A stretch of 64,000 nt of DNA, taken from Tetracentron sinense. Taxonomy: Eukaryota > Streptophyta > Magnoliopsida > Trochodendrales > Trochodendraceae. The position numbers and the translations under genes are program-made. Location: NCBI GenBank assembly GCA_015143295.1, contig CM026570.1, positions 20,777,250 through 20,841,249 on the forward strand, given 5' to 3'. Shown in pieces: positions 22,238 to 33,062 of this stretch (positions are counted from its first letter, which is position 1; the number at the start of each line of letters is the position of its first letter). The notes below the pieces were generated by a model. That model worked only from the letters and a program-made list of their open reading frames with translations. It had not been told where the DNA came from and ran no database searches.

Positions 22238-24146
22238 ATGATGGCCAATGCGATGTTGCCATTCAACGTTCCTCGGCTCACCAAATAAAATTATGAAAAT
22301 TGGAGCATCCAAATGAAGGCGTTGTTGGGTGCGCAAGACGCATGGGAAGTCGTCGAGAATGCCTATGAGGAGCCTCAAGGTGATGCTATCTTGACCACCG
22401 CCCAACAAGATGCTCTTAGAGATTCACGAATAAGAGACAAGAAGGCTCTTTTCTTCATCTATCAAGGAGTAGATGAGTCTTCTTTTGAGAAGATTGCAAA
22501 TGTTACTACATTAAAAGAAGTGTGGGAAATACCTCAAAACTCCTACAAAGGAGTGGATAAGATGAAGAAGGTACGGCTACAAACACTTCGAAGAGAGTTT
22601 GAACAATTGGAGATGAAAGAAATGGAGTTAGTCTCGGACTACTTCACAAGGGTTTTGTCCGTTGTTAATCAACTACGGCGAAACAGTGAAAAGATTGAAG
22701 ATGTTTGTGTGGTAGAAAAAGTACTTCGATCGCTTGATCAAAAGTATGATTACATCGTTGTTGCCATTGAAGAAGCCAAAGATTTGAAGTCCATGACCAT
22801 TGATGAACTCATGGGTTCCTTGCAAGCATATGAACAAAGATTCAACAAGAGACAAGAACCGGTGAAGAAAGCTTTGCAATCAAAGCTAAGCCTAAAAGAA
22901 GGTCAAGAAGAATCCAAAGAGAGGAGCCATGAAGATCGAAACCAAGGAAGAGGCCGAGGAGTATCCCGAGGCCGTGGAGGAACAAGAAGCCGGGGAAGGA
23001 GAGGCGGTTTCCAAGCCAGCCAAAAATTATGAATTTCAAAATCCAAAGTTCACAAGAGGCCGTGGAAGGGGAAGATCTTTTGGAAGAGGAAGGTATGATG
23101 AATCTCAAGTTCAATGTTACTCTTGCAATAAGTATGGTCATTATTCCAAAGATTGTTGGTATAGCACTTCTAATCATGTTGAAGGAGAGAATAACTTTGT
23201 GGAAAAAGGAGGTGAAGAAGAACACACTGTTCTTTTATCATTCAAAGGAGATGGAGAAAAAGAAGACATGTTGTATCTTGATACCGGTGCTAGCAATCAC
23301 ATGTGCGGGACAAGAAGCATGTTCATGGACCTTGATGAATCCGTAGGAGGCTAAGTCACTTTTGTAATTCTTCCAAGGTTCCTGTAAAGGGAAGAGGTAA
23401 AATTCTTATTTGTCAAAAAAATGAAGGTCATTCATTTATTTCAAATGTTTACTTTGTTCCCGATATAAAGAACAATATTTTAAGCTTGGGCCAATTATTG
23501 GAGAAAGGCTCTGATATTCATATGGCAGATCGTAGTCTTCTCATAAGAGATGAAAGAAAAAGGTTTATTGCAAAAGTTCAAATGACAAAGAATCGGATGT
23601 TTCTTCTTAATGTCCATGATGGTGATGTGAAGTGCTTAAAGGCATGTGTGAAAGACACTTCGTGGTTATGGCACTTGAGATTCGGCGATCTAAACTTTGG
23701 CGGTCTCAAGTTGTTGGCAAAGCAAAATATGGTAAGAGGTTTAACATTCATAAATCAACCTAATGAACTTTGTGAGGGTTGTCTACTCAGCAAACATCAT
23801 CGGAATAGTTTCCCTAAGGAAACAACTTCTCAAGCATCGAAGCAACTACAACTTGTTCATACGGATGTTTGCGGTCCAATCTCTCCAAATTCTCTTGGAG
23901 GTCGAAAGTATTTTTTAACCTTTACGGATGATTGCACTAGAAAAACTTGGGTTTATTTTCTAACAAATAAATCTGAAGTATTTACTGCATTTAAAAAATT
24001 TAAAGCATATGTGGAGAAGTAAAGTGGATTTTTTCTTAAATCTATTAGGTCGGATAGAGGCGGTGAGTTCACATCAAGAGAGTTCGAAGTTTTTTGTGAA
24101 GAACATGGGATTCTTCATTCTCTTACGGCTCCCTACTCGCCTGTGT
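22238..24146 (+). pseudogene. Ty1/Copia gag-protease-integrase, truncated and broken
   Basis: In order: gag of the UBN2 type from the ATG at 22238, with an in-frame TAA at 22286 just before NYENWSIQMKALLGAQ; RG-rich gag tail with a frameshift between about 22930 and 23030; zinc knuckle CYSCNKYGHYSKDC at about 23117; aspartic protease motif LDTGASNHMCG at about 23279; a stop and frameshift at about 23352; pre-integrase domain with LWHLRFGDLNFGGLKLL and CEGCLLSKHHRNSFP; and integrase core with HTDVCGP and TFTDDCTRKTWVYFL, then a TAA at 24020 before SIRSDRGGEF. The element ends abruptly at about 24146, where segmental duplication copy 2 begins. Reverse transcriptase and RNase H are missing, so it is not functional. 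Confidence 0.9.
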
Positions 24147-24429
24147 TTCCCTTATTTTTCAATTTCTATTTTTTTCATGACAAGTTTTCATATGAACAAG
24201 AAAACATGGAGACTTCATGTTGCCCTTAGTTGTAAGATTCTGAATCAATTTTAAAAAGAGGCTTGATATAGTTGACCATGTATTGGTTCATCTGCTTGCT
24301 GAGGAGATCCTGGCCAATACATGATCGACTATGATACTACAAAAGACATAGGAAGCATTCATTAAGAAAAAAAAAATTAATTAAATTAACTTTAGGAGTA
24401 CTAATAACGATTGCATATGCTTTGTAATG

Positions 24430-24789
24430 TATTGGGTCCCAGGGAGGATTCAGCCCCTCCTAAAAGTGTTGATGTGGCACATTTAAAAAAAAGAGGTGTT
24501 TTAGGAAATTGTGATATAAGGGATAAAGAGAGAATGTAGATTCGTATTAATCTATTTGAGGGATTTTAAGGGATTGTGATCCAAATGAGAGACAGAGTGT
24601 GTAGAGATTTAATTTATTTGAGGGATTTTAGGGAATTGTGATAAGAGAGATTGAAAAAGAATGTAGATACATATTAATCTATCCGAGAGATTTTAGGGGA
24701 TTGTGATTAGAAGGAGAGACAGAGTGTGTGTAGAGATTTGTTATTTATTTATTTATTCACACCCGTACATCACACGAGACTCTGCTAGT
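24430..24789 (+). mobile_element. Candidate Helitron 3' portion with internal tandem repeats
   Basis: This stretch has no counterpart in duplication copy 1. It holds about three repeats of an AGAGAATGTAGAT / GAGGGATTTTAGGGGATTGTGAT unit. It ends ACCCGTACATCACACGAGACTCTGCTAGT-like, with CTAGT at 24785-24789. The hairpin is weak, so the Helitron call is tentative. Confidence 0.35.
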
Positions 24790-25225
24790 ATTATAATATA
24801 ATATAAGTTGTCTCTCACTCTTTACGAAAGAGAAAAAAAAACGGGTGAGAGTTCACCCCCAAAAACAAATTGTAGCCCCCTTGAAGAAAATCCTGGCTCC
24901 ACCCCGGGTTATGGTGTGCAACATCCTTGACTTGTTTGCGGAGATATTTCACCTGAAGTTAAGCAGCAATTCAATGCTAAATTTGTACCATAATCTATTA
25001 ATACTCTTCCCATACAAAAGAGATTTGATGTCCATTCTTATTTTGTTAATTAGTTGCAAATAGAATGCCTAAAAATATATAACGAACCAAAAACCACCAA
25101 TCCAATCTCTCTACATCAACCACACAGACCCATTCTCCCTACAACCGAATTTTTCCAAAGAACCCCATAAAATAGCTCTAACTATTTTGAGCTATTATCC
25201 CGCTTAGCCCCCACGTCCAAAACCT

Positions 25226-25233
25226 TATAAAAG
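25226..25233 (+). promoter_or_regulatory. TATA box of RALF-like gene 2
   Basis: TATAAAAG, 57 bp upstream of the ATG, at the same distance and in the same context as in gene 1. Confidence 0.7.
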
Positions 25234-25289
25234 TCATCCTAGGATCAAAGAAAGGGCTAAGAGGGAGACAGTAGTGAAGGGAAACAATA

Positions 25290-25523
25290 ATGGGAATGGG
25301 GAACATGAAGGCATGGTTCATGTGTGTAGCTTTGATGAGCTTGGTATTGCTAAACCACGTCGAAGCAGCACCTCCCAAGAAATACTTGCCCATTGACCCG
25401 TGCAAGCTATACGGCACTTCGCACCCTGGTTGCATCAAACCAAACACCCCTCCTACAGTTGCCAACCCTTACAACCGAGGCTGCTCAAAACACAGTCGTT
25501 GCCGCGGTGGTCATGGACGTTAA
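25290..25523 (+). CDS. RALFL: RALF-like secreted cysteine-rich peptide, copy 2
   Basis: 77 codons and no intron. It is identical to copy 1 except for four substitutions (A29P, M35I, L55P, N69S) and a C-terminal change: loss of one Asp codon and His to Arg, giving GGHGR instead of GGDHGH. The signal peptide and all four cysteines are retained (38, 48, 65, 71). Like copy 1 it lacks the YISY motif and a dibasic or RRxL processing site. Both copies keep an intact frame and a TATA box, which suggests both could be expressed. The four cysteines and the NPYxRGC signature make the family call firm; receptor and function are inferred from the family only. Confidence 0.85.
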   Translation: MGMGNMKAWFMCVALMSLVLLNHVEAAPPKKYLPIDPCKLYGTSHPGCIKPNTPPTVANPYNRGCSKHSRCRGGHGR

Positions 25524-25980
25524 TGTCTAGGGAGTTGAGATACAGAGACCTCTTTGGCCCCTTTAGAGGCAAAGATATATATGTTTAAGAACAAGATGTG
25601 TTTTCAGTTTTATTCTCAAGTCCAAGCTTATTTGTAACCATCCAAACTACTGTATTTTTCGGTTTTTTTGAGTGAAACTTGCTCATCTGAAAGAAAGAAT
25701 CCTGTTTGATTGTTAAAACCATCGAATCTGATTTGAGATTTGATTAGGGTGTGGCAACATGGTGGGACTGGTCGGGGCGAGGGCTGCCGGGTGCACGTAT
25801 CCTCGATCCATTAATCGATGGGTTGGAGAGACAAACCCTACTAGCATAACCCAAAAAGAAACACTTCAACCCGAACAAATCTCTACAACTCGTTTAAAAA
25901 TAGTTAAGGGTATTGCTACGAGCACCCCCAATATTTTTTTTTCTGGTACACCAAAAATAAAATAAAATAACATTTTTTTT

Positions 25981-27071
25981 TTTTTTTGTATCATTTAACT
26001 ACGGTTAGTGGGTAGGACAATAGTTAGTGGTTAGCTTGGGAGATTGGAGGAGAGGCCGCACCCCACCGCTGGCGCAACATGTCTTTTATCTCAAGAGTTT
26101 TCATTTTTTTTATGTGCATCCAAATAAACATGGTTATTGACATCATAATCATGTTATTCACATCTTACTTTAATCATTTATGAAAAGATGCATCAATGAT
26201 AATAAAAATCCATAGATCTTACTTATTTTCATACTCTTACTTAGATTTATCCCTTTTTACTCTTTTTTTAGATTTATATTTAAGAAATTGAGGACTATGA
26301 ATCGTTATTTATTTCCCTTGATCGCTTCCCTACGATCTATCGCTTGCAAATGGCCTTGGAGAATATGTCCAAGCTTTCCCTTCTTGAGATGAAGATCTTT
26401 GAGAAAACTTATGTTGAACTCTCTTTGGAATTCCTAAAAGTCTTAGAATGCTTTCCTAACCCTAAATCCACGAACTAAGAGATATTTATAGAATTAGGAA
26501 CCCTAAAATACTTTTTAAAAAAAGGTCGGAATCAGCTTCTTTCGGAAAAATCTCATCTCAAACCCTGCTCTGGTATTTGATCTATAACATTTGACTCGGT
26601 TATCGAAATTGGACGATTCAAAATGCATTGAAAACTTTATTCAAAGGGAAACAATTTCTTATGAAATATAGATGCCCTAATTTTAAGTCCTTCGTGGTCA
26701 AAATAGCTCGTCCGACATGTGGCAATAAAAACAGGGAGAAGTCATTTCATTTTCCCCCTGTTTTTTGACTTCTCTCCATTTGATATCTTCTCCTCTTTTT
26801 ATCGCCACATGTCTCTCCCAATCCCATCCCCTTTATTTGTCATTCCCTTTCTATTCATGCCCATTCACACACGTTTAAAAAGTCTAGGGAGCAGGAGCTA
26901 CAAGACCGCCTATTTCTTTCTCATTGCCTCCCCTTCATCTTCTTGGCCGTTTTCTCTAACGCTTCCAGCTCGCTCCGTAAATGTCCCTCTCTCGGTAACG
27001 TTTCCGAATCTTCCTCTCAATCTCCCTCTCATCATATCCTATAAATGGATTCATGCTCCTGACAAATTACA
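25981..27071. other. Intergenic DNA, repeat relics
   Basis: No gene is recognised. About 26710-26815 belongs to a dispersed repeat marked by AAGTCATTTCATTTTC and GACTTCTCTCCATTTGATAT, also seen near 33.5 and 38.6 kb. The plus-strand frame at 26719-27081 is Ser/Pro/Phe-rich and resembles a pyrimidine-rich leader rather than a protein. Confidence 0.4.
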
Positions 27072-27251
27072 ATGGCTATGAAGGCCAAGAAGAAGCCTAT
27101 AGGAGGGAAAGCGCATGCGAAGAAGAAGTTGAATACAGGGAAGAGGCTGCTGAAAGAAATGGGTTATCATGAATGGGTACCTGCAAACGGGTTATCTATT
27201 TCCTGTGGATTCAATGTACCTAGTTGCACAGGCAGTTATGATTTTGTATAA
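27072..27251 (+). CDS. Unrecognised 59-codon lysine-rich frame, possible first exon or gene fragment
   Basis: It starts MAMKAKKKPIGGKAHAKKK and continues TGKRLLKEMGYHEWVPANGL before a stop at 27249. The lysine-rich start and the WVP segment look more protein-like than the neighbouring frames, and a pyrimidine-rich leader-like tract precedes it. I do not recognise the family, no convincing donor site extends it, and it may be a captured exon. Confidence 0.25.
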   Translation: MAMKAKKKPIGGKAHAKKKLNTGKRLLKEMGYHEWVPANGLSISCGFNVPSCTGSYDFV

Positions 27252-28149
27252 TTGGATTAGTAGATCTGATCCTTGTGTCAGGTTGTTTTTGCTGTAAATT
27301 TATCATTTGCATGTAACCATTTGTGTAATTGTCAACATACAACATCATTTTTAAACTGGCTACAGGTGATGCTCCATGTCTTAGATTAGCATACATATCA
27401 ATATTATAGCATAGAGGGAAGGAAGCAGCCTTTTCCAATGTGTTGTGGTTTGGTGCTTGGGACTGTAGGAACCATGATTGGTTGGTCCACTTGGACCCGG
27501 ACCCGTTGATGCTTTCATAAATGGGTTGTGGTTCCTGTGGAACACTGTTTAGAATAATATTTTGTCTGTTGATGAAAACCTGAGTAAATTGAGGAGATGA
27601 GTGATGTACTTAGAATCTCAAAGAGAGTGATAAACATGTTTTCCTTATTGGGCGTTACAAGAAGCAGAGGAAGAGTGAGGAGATCGAAGTTGGCTTGATT
27701 GGTGCTAGATCTGACCCCGAGCCCCATGGAATTGGGTTCAGACGGTTCATGTGTTGATCCCCGTGAGTTCATTGAAGACATCAAAAAAAAAATACAGGCT
27801 GAAGAAGAGTTTTTGATCAATCTAAAACACACTAAAAATACAGGTTGAAGAAAAAAATATAGGCTGAAAAAATACTTGGACAAATATGAATTTGTGATTA
27901 TTCACCCCTAATGGGTCATATAGAGGACATCATCTACACTAAAACACACTAACTAAGGGATTGTAACCATCCATCTAAGGCATCCATTTGACAATAACAG
28001 AAATATATGGCCTATGGACCTCAAATAATACGTAGTACCTGAATTCCAATAAATAATCTCCTCGATGGGACCCCACAGGATGGTGAGACCAACACACTGG
28101 GATGCTGGTAGTATGTCCATTAGTCTGCTTGCAAGAATAACCTTTTTTC

Positions 28150-28370
28150 TTTTTCTTTTTTGGAAACTCTGGGTGTCCCCAACCCTTTTGGTTAGGACTA
28201 ATCCCCGAGGGTGTGTCGAGAGCCCGCAACCCGCCACACAAGGTTAGCCCGGGAAAACCCATGCGGGGCTGGCCTAAAGGGGGGAATGAGAAGTAGAACC
28301 TAGGACCTTCCGCTTCATGAGGCGTAAGTCCCAGGGATCACTGGTCCACCCCTTTTCCTCCCATTTTCTA
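28150..28370 (-). mobile_element. Candidate tRNA-derived SINE
   Basis: Read on the minus strand, GGTGGACCAGTGATCC (A-box-like) is followed about 35-40 bp later by GGTCCTAGGTTCTAC (B-box-like), then GC-rich sequence. The plus-strand run of C and T at about 28141-28161 could be the tail. No target duplication was found. Confidence 0.4.
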
Positions 28371-28526
28371 TTGATATCAAGCATATGCTGATTTTTTTTT
28401 TTTAAAGTTTTGTTTGATAAAGTGAGAAATATCATTAGTATTGAATTTTTATGTAATTTTCATCACTTTTATTTATTATGGAGTATCTGTTTGGATCTTT
28501 TTTAATACCTTTCTCTTTTTATGTCG

Positions 28527-28556
28527 ACCCGTACTTTGTACAGGGTATTTGCTAGT
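28527..28556 (+). repeat. Helitron-like 3' terminal hairpin
   Basis: ACCCGTAC-TTT-GTACAGGGT forms a stem with one bulge and is followed by ATTTGCTAGT. This fits the hairpin plus CTRRT rule for Helitron 3' ends. The 5' end was not identified. Confidence 0.45.
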
Positions 28557-29425
28557 CTAATTCATAATTAGAAAAAGAGAGACTCTTCCTATTATCTATT
28601 GGTTATAATTCTAATTTAATTAGAACTTATTAAATAGAAGGTTAATTGTAGACTCCACTATTTTATACCTTAATATCCTAGATACTAATATCATATATAA
28701 AAGAGAATTTTGTTACGTCGTATAAAAATTGTCATTTTTTTTCTTCTTATTTTTGCATATATCACATGAATGACACAATTAATACATAATTATCAATAAA
28801 TTAAAATTTGGATCTCTACCGTTGTCGACTTGAAAAAACAAAAAGAAAGTTCAGAAAACAAAGAGAAAGTGTAAGGGATTCCCGCCGCTTAAGAAAATAC
28901 TCATTAATGTCAAATGGGCACTTAATCATGGCAGAGAGCTTACAATGCAATGTCATCATGAAATTCAGGTATTTCTTTTTCTAATATTCAGAAATCTGTT
29001 AATTCATGAAATTCAGCAGCATCAGAAGAATAATAGAAAGATAGTAGAAGAAGAAGCTCCAACTTCCGATCTCTTTTCCTTATTATTATTATTATTTTCT
29101 GTAATAATGAATACTAGTAGAAGATTAGATTGAAGGAGAAGTAAATAATTAATACATCAAGTTGTTGAATGGGTAATCTCGAATTTATCGTGACCATGAC
29201 TTGATGATCGACATGAATTTTTCCACTGTACCAAGGCGGATTTTAATCCAAAACCAGAGACGCAGGGAATAGAGATCTTTTTCATTCAAAACTAACACCA
29301 ACTGAAGTGATCTCAACCAGAATATTTTTTTTTTAAAAAAAAGGCAAAATGAAATTACCAACTTGAAGTAGAATCAAAAAACTTTTTAAAGCTTTGAAGC
29401 CCAAGGGCTACGACGATTAATAATT

Positions 29426-32400
29426 TCAATCCTGGTACTTCATCTCCGACATTTGGAAGCCAGGCATGTCAAATGAGGAAGAAAACTTCTCAACGGCGAC
29501 CTTGAGGTTTTCAATGTCCTTGTTATTCACCAGACCCTTGTTGAAGTCCTTCAAGAGCTTCCCGTACTGCTTTTGGATGCTCAAAGTGATGGTCACAGCC
29601 TGGTGGAGGAACTCGGCGATCTGTTCAAAGTCCTTCTCAACCAAACCTCTTGAAGTCATGGCCGGGGCACCTGCAACCAGAAACTCCCATCAATAATCAT
29701 GCCAATAAAAACAGGGCCTCTTATAGCCACAATAAAACTTTTTTCAGATCATAGTTTGGATTCTATAGCACCACAATCCAGGGCCTATCATCCACGGGAT
29801 TCTATAGCCTACAAAGAGTTTCTCTATGAGATCTCTAAACTAAAACTTTGGTGATCGGATTATCATAACAACCTATTCCACTGCATTACTTCAAACATTG
29901 GGATAAACATGGTCACTAGTCCAAAACAATCAAGATTGGAGTCGAATCTTTTGACATTGAAATCTCATAGGGTAGACAAATGTATTGGAGGGCCACATGC
30001 CTCCTCCATGTCGAACTCTGATATTTACGAATGAGCAATAGTCCCCTCCTCAGCTGAGGGGATTATTCTTCCTCGCCCTTACAAAGCCCCTTTGAACTAT
30101 GGTTAACAAGTTTTATTTAACCCTTGGATTTTTTTTATAAAAACTAATGTTAGATGCTTTAACCCTAAGGGTTAGTTAGTCTTAACCACAGTTAAAAGGG
30201 AGTAAAAAAGGGGACACGTGGCACAAAAGGGGGGCGAGACGGTAAATCACCTCCTAGGGCTGAGGAGGTGATTATTTTCCTTTAAGCATATAGTATATAA
30301 GACAAGCCTAGATAATAGAAACAATCCCAGAAACGGTTCTTACCAATTCGAACACCTCCAGGAGCAAGCGCACTGCTGTCACCAAAAACAGCATTCTTGT
30401 TCACGGTAATGTTGCACAGATCGCAAAGCTTCTCAACCTTATTCCCTGTAAGAGCAGAATTGAAAAGAAAAAGGTTGCATAAGTGGATGTTCAATTCCAT
30501 AAACTTCAAATTCAAGAAATTGTGCATAGTCAATATTTTTACCAGTCAAGCCAAGAGGTCTAAGGTCCCATAGAACAAGGTGATTCTCAGTCCCGCCTGT
30601 GACGAGCTTGTATCCCTTGCTCATCAGGTAGTTTCCAAGGGCAATTGCATTGGCCTTGACTTGCTTAGCATAGACCTTGAACCCTGGAGACATGGCCTGC
30701 TTCAATGCAACGGCCAATGCACCAATCTGGTGATTGTGAGGACCACCTTGGAGGGATGGGAAAACAGCAAAGTTAATCTTGTCTTCGAAATCGTACACGG
30801 CATCCTCTGGCTGGCCCTTCTTGGCTGGCTTAGGCCCCTTCCTGTAGAAGATCATACCAGCCCTAGGACCCCTCAGGCTCTTGTGGGTTGTGGTAGTGAC
30901 TATGTCACAGAACTCAAAGGGGTTTGCAGCTTCCTACATGAGAAAGCAAGATAAAAAGAGTTGCGAGTTGAGACCAACATATTTGGAAGACAAAGTGGTA
31001 GAGTTAAACCTTTAACAAAACATCGAGAAATTGATGTCAAAACAAAAGAAACTGAGATCCACTTAGATTAAAGAAAATAAAAATTAATGAAAATGATACT
31101 TCACAACTCCTGCAATTACACATTATCATATGGTGCTGAATGTTGTATAACTTCCAAGTTCCAATGATGCTGTAGGATTTGTTACTAAACATCTTTTAGA
31201 TCTGTACTTGAAATTGTGATAGGACTTCACACCATTAAGAAACTCAAAAAGGAAAGGTCATCCAAAGGCAGATCCATGCCAGGCCGGCCCAAGCCATTTG
31301 GAGGCCTAAAGTGAGAATTTTAAATGAGGATTTTTTTTTAATTGGACTCGCAATAAAATGGGGCCTTTTTTTAAATGATGCCTTTTTTAGGGTTTCTTTT
31401 CACTAAATCAGGTTCATAAAGCCATCAAAGCCCACGCTTTGGGGCCTAAAGCGCAAGCTTTGATTGCTTAACGGACAAGCCGGCCCTGATCCATGCAGGT
31501 CACCCTCCCAACTCTCCGACTCCAAAAATTGATCTGTCTCTACAACAATTTTTAGAAGGCCTAAAATTCCCTAGCAATCAAAATTGATCTAACTGAAATC
31601 CCATCAATACACAAATACAAACAATAAACTTAGATATGATACTATAACCATTAAAGATAATTTTGAGACCATCACGTGGTAGACAATAAACACAGGCTAT
31701 AGCCTATACAACAGCATCAGTGAGGAGGATTATACTGTGAAACAGTATAATGATTTCAGACCAATCTATAGACAGATCGGTGTGATTTCATTAATCGGAT
31801 CAGGCCAAATTTCAAACTTGAGATCTCTGAGTCTCAGGTGGGATCCTATAATGGTGGATCCACTGTACGTTTACAGGCATATACCAATCCTTACCTGTCA
31901 AAGTATCTAGAGAAATATCATCCAGTTTCAATTAAACACCCAAGCAAATCTAACGCTGCAATACCATCATAAAAAATAAATCTGGGATACTCATTCTTCC
32001 TTTCCAGATTACACTACCTCATATCCACTCCATGTAAATAACATCAATGGAGAGAAAACATGATAATGATGACCGAGATCTTCAATTCAGTAATCAATAA
32101 ACAGAGTCACAGGATTTACAATTTATAAAGGAATTCTAGTAAGTATCAACTCTTTCAAAAAACCCATTTCCAGATCTCCATGTTTCATACAAAAGAAACT
32201 AACCCAAATCACAGAATCCTTCAAAAGTAGTTTTTTTTTTTTTTTTAAATTAGAAAAAAGAATTCAGCAAAACCCAGATCTAGTTCAAGCAAACAAAGCC
32301 CCAAATCAAAGAAACAAGAAAAATTCTTAAGAAACATATTCAGATATGCAAAGCTCAAACTCCAAAAGAGGACGAAGAACATACCTGGGCAGCAACAAGA

Positions 32401-33062
32401 CCACTAATGTGAGCCATGTCACAAAGCAAAAGCGCACCACACTTATCTGCAACAGACCTGAACCTCGCATAATCCCAATCCCTTGGATAAGCACTTCCAC
32501 CACAAATTATCATTTTCGGCCTAAAATCCAAAGCCTTCTCCTCCAACTTATCATAATCTATATACCCAGTTGTCGAATTCACCTTATAAGGCAAGCTCTC
32601 AAAATAGATGGAAGTCGCAGAGATCTTCTTCCCACCAGAGGTATAATACCCATGAGTGAGATGCCCACCAGAGGGAAGATCCAGACCCATGATTCGTTCA
32701 TGGGGGTTGAGAAGTGCAGTGTAAGCAGCGAAATTTGCAGGGCTACCGGAATAAGGCTGAACGTTGACACCCCATTTGGAGGGATCGAGATTGTAGGCTT
32801 GGAGGGCTCGGGAGCGGCACAAATTCTCGATCTGATCGATGAATTCGTTGCCGCCGTAGTAGCGGTTTCCGGGCATTCCCTCGGAGTATTTGTTGGTTAA
32901 GGCGCTTCCGAGAGCTTCGATTACAGCGAAGGATGTGAAATTTTCGGAAGCTATTAGTTCGATTCCTCGACATTGTCTGCGTTTTTCCTTCTCGATTAGA
33001 TCGAAGATCTCTTCGTCCACGGTCTGGAGAGGAGTGTTTCCCCAAACGTTAACGGGATCCAT
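29426..33062 (-). CDS. SHMT: Serine hydroxymethyltransferase, cytosolic type
   Basis: Four exons on the minus strand: 33062-32385, 30933-30543, 30445-30344 and 29670-29426. All junctions are GT-AG and in frame, giving 471 aa, the usual length of plant cytosolic SHMT. The N-terminus [10 protein letters not shown] has no transit peptide, so the enzyme is cytosolic rather than mitochondrial or plastidial. It interconverts serine + THF and glycine + 5,10-methylene-THF, using PLP. Visible motifs: IELIASENF (35-43), YYGGNE (68-73), GGHLTHG (132-138), DMAHISG (215-221), and the PLP-lysine block [12 protein letters not shown] with Lys at residue 244. The C-terminus [13 protein letters not shown] is typical. 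Introns are 1451, 97 and 673 bp. The first holds a hAT MITE and the third a Mutator-type MITE, neither touching splice sites. It is the divergent neighbour of SAHH. Confidence 0.97.
30033..30280. mobile_element. MITE family B in SHMT intron 3
   Basis: It runs from GAGCAATAGTCCCCTCC to GGAGGTGATTATTTTCC, like the copy at 16613-16884. Flanks TTTACGAAT and TTTAAGCAT form a 9-bp duplication with two mismatches. The right end is 63 bp downstream (in transcript sense, upstream) of the exon 3 donor at 30343. Confidence 0.75.
31280..31488. mobile_element. hAT-type MITE in SHMT intron 1
   Basis: The 209-bp element has ends CAGGCCGGCCCAAG and the inverted CTTGTCCG... pair reading GCCGGCCCTG at the right border. 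It is flanked by a perfect 8-bp duplication, ATCCATGC (31272-31279 and 31489-31496), as hAT elements make. Confidence 0.85.

Larger units (their letters stand above)
24148..25980 (+). repeat. Segmental duplication, copy 2 (RALF locus)
   Basis: This is the partner of 15485-19200, in the same orientation. It carries the second RALF-like gene, the conserved TATA region and the sites that are empty of the copy 1 insertions. It has its own insertion at about 24430-24840. Confidence 0.85.
27252..29425. other. Intergenic DNA downstream of SHMT
   Basis: It holds a candidate SINE (about 28150-28370), a Helitron-like 3' end at 28527-28556 and a TTA microsatellite at about 29079-29095. The last ~150 bp before 29426 should include the SHMT 3' untranslated region. 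No other gene is seen. Confidence 0.45.

Noticed and set aside
22673-23225. Minus-strand frames of 68 and 127 codons
   Set aside because: Antisense shadows of Copia gag; the 127-codon frame is only the complement of the RG-rich and zinc-knuckle region.
32346-32900. Plus-strand frame of 184 codons
   Set aside because: Antisense to SHMT exon 1, which explains its length.
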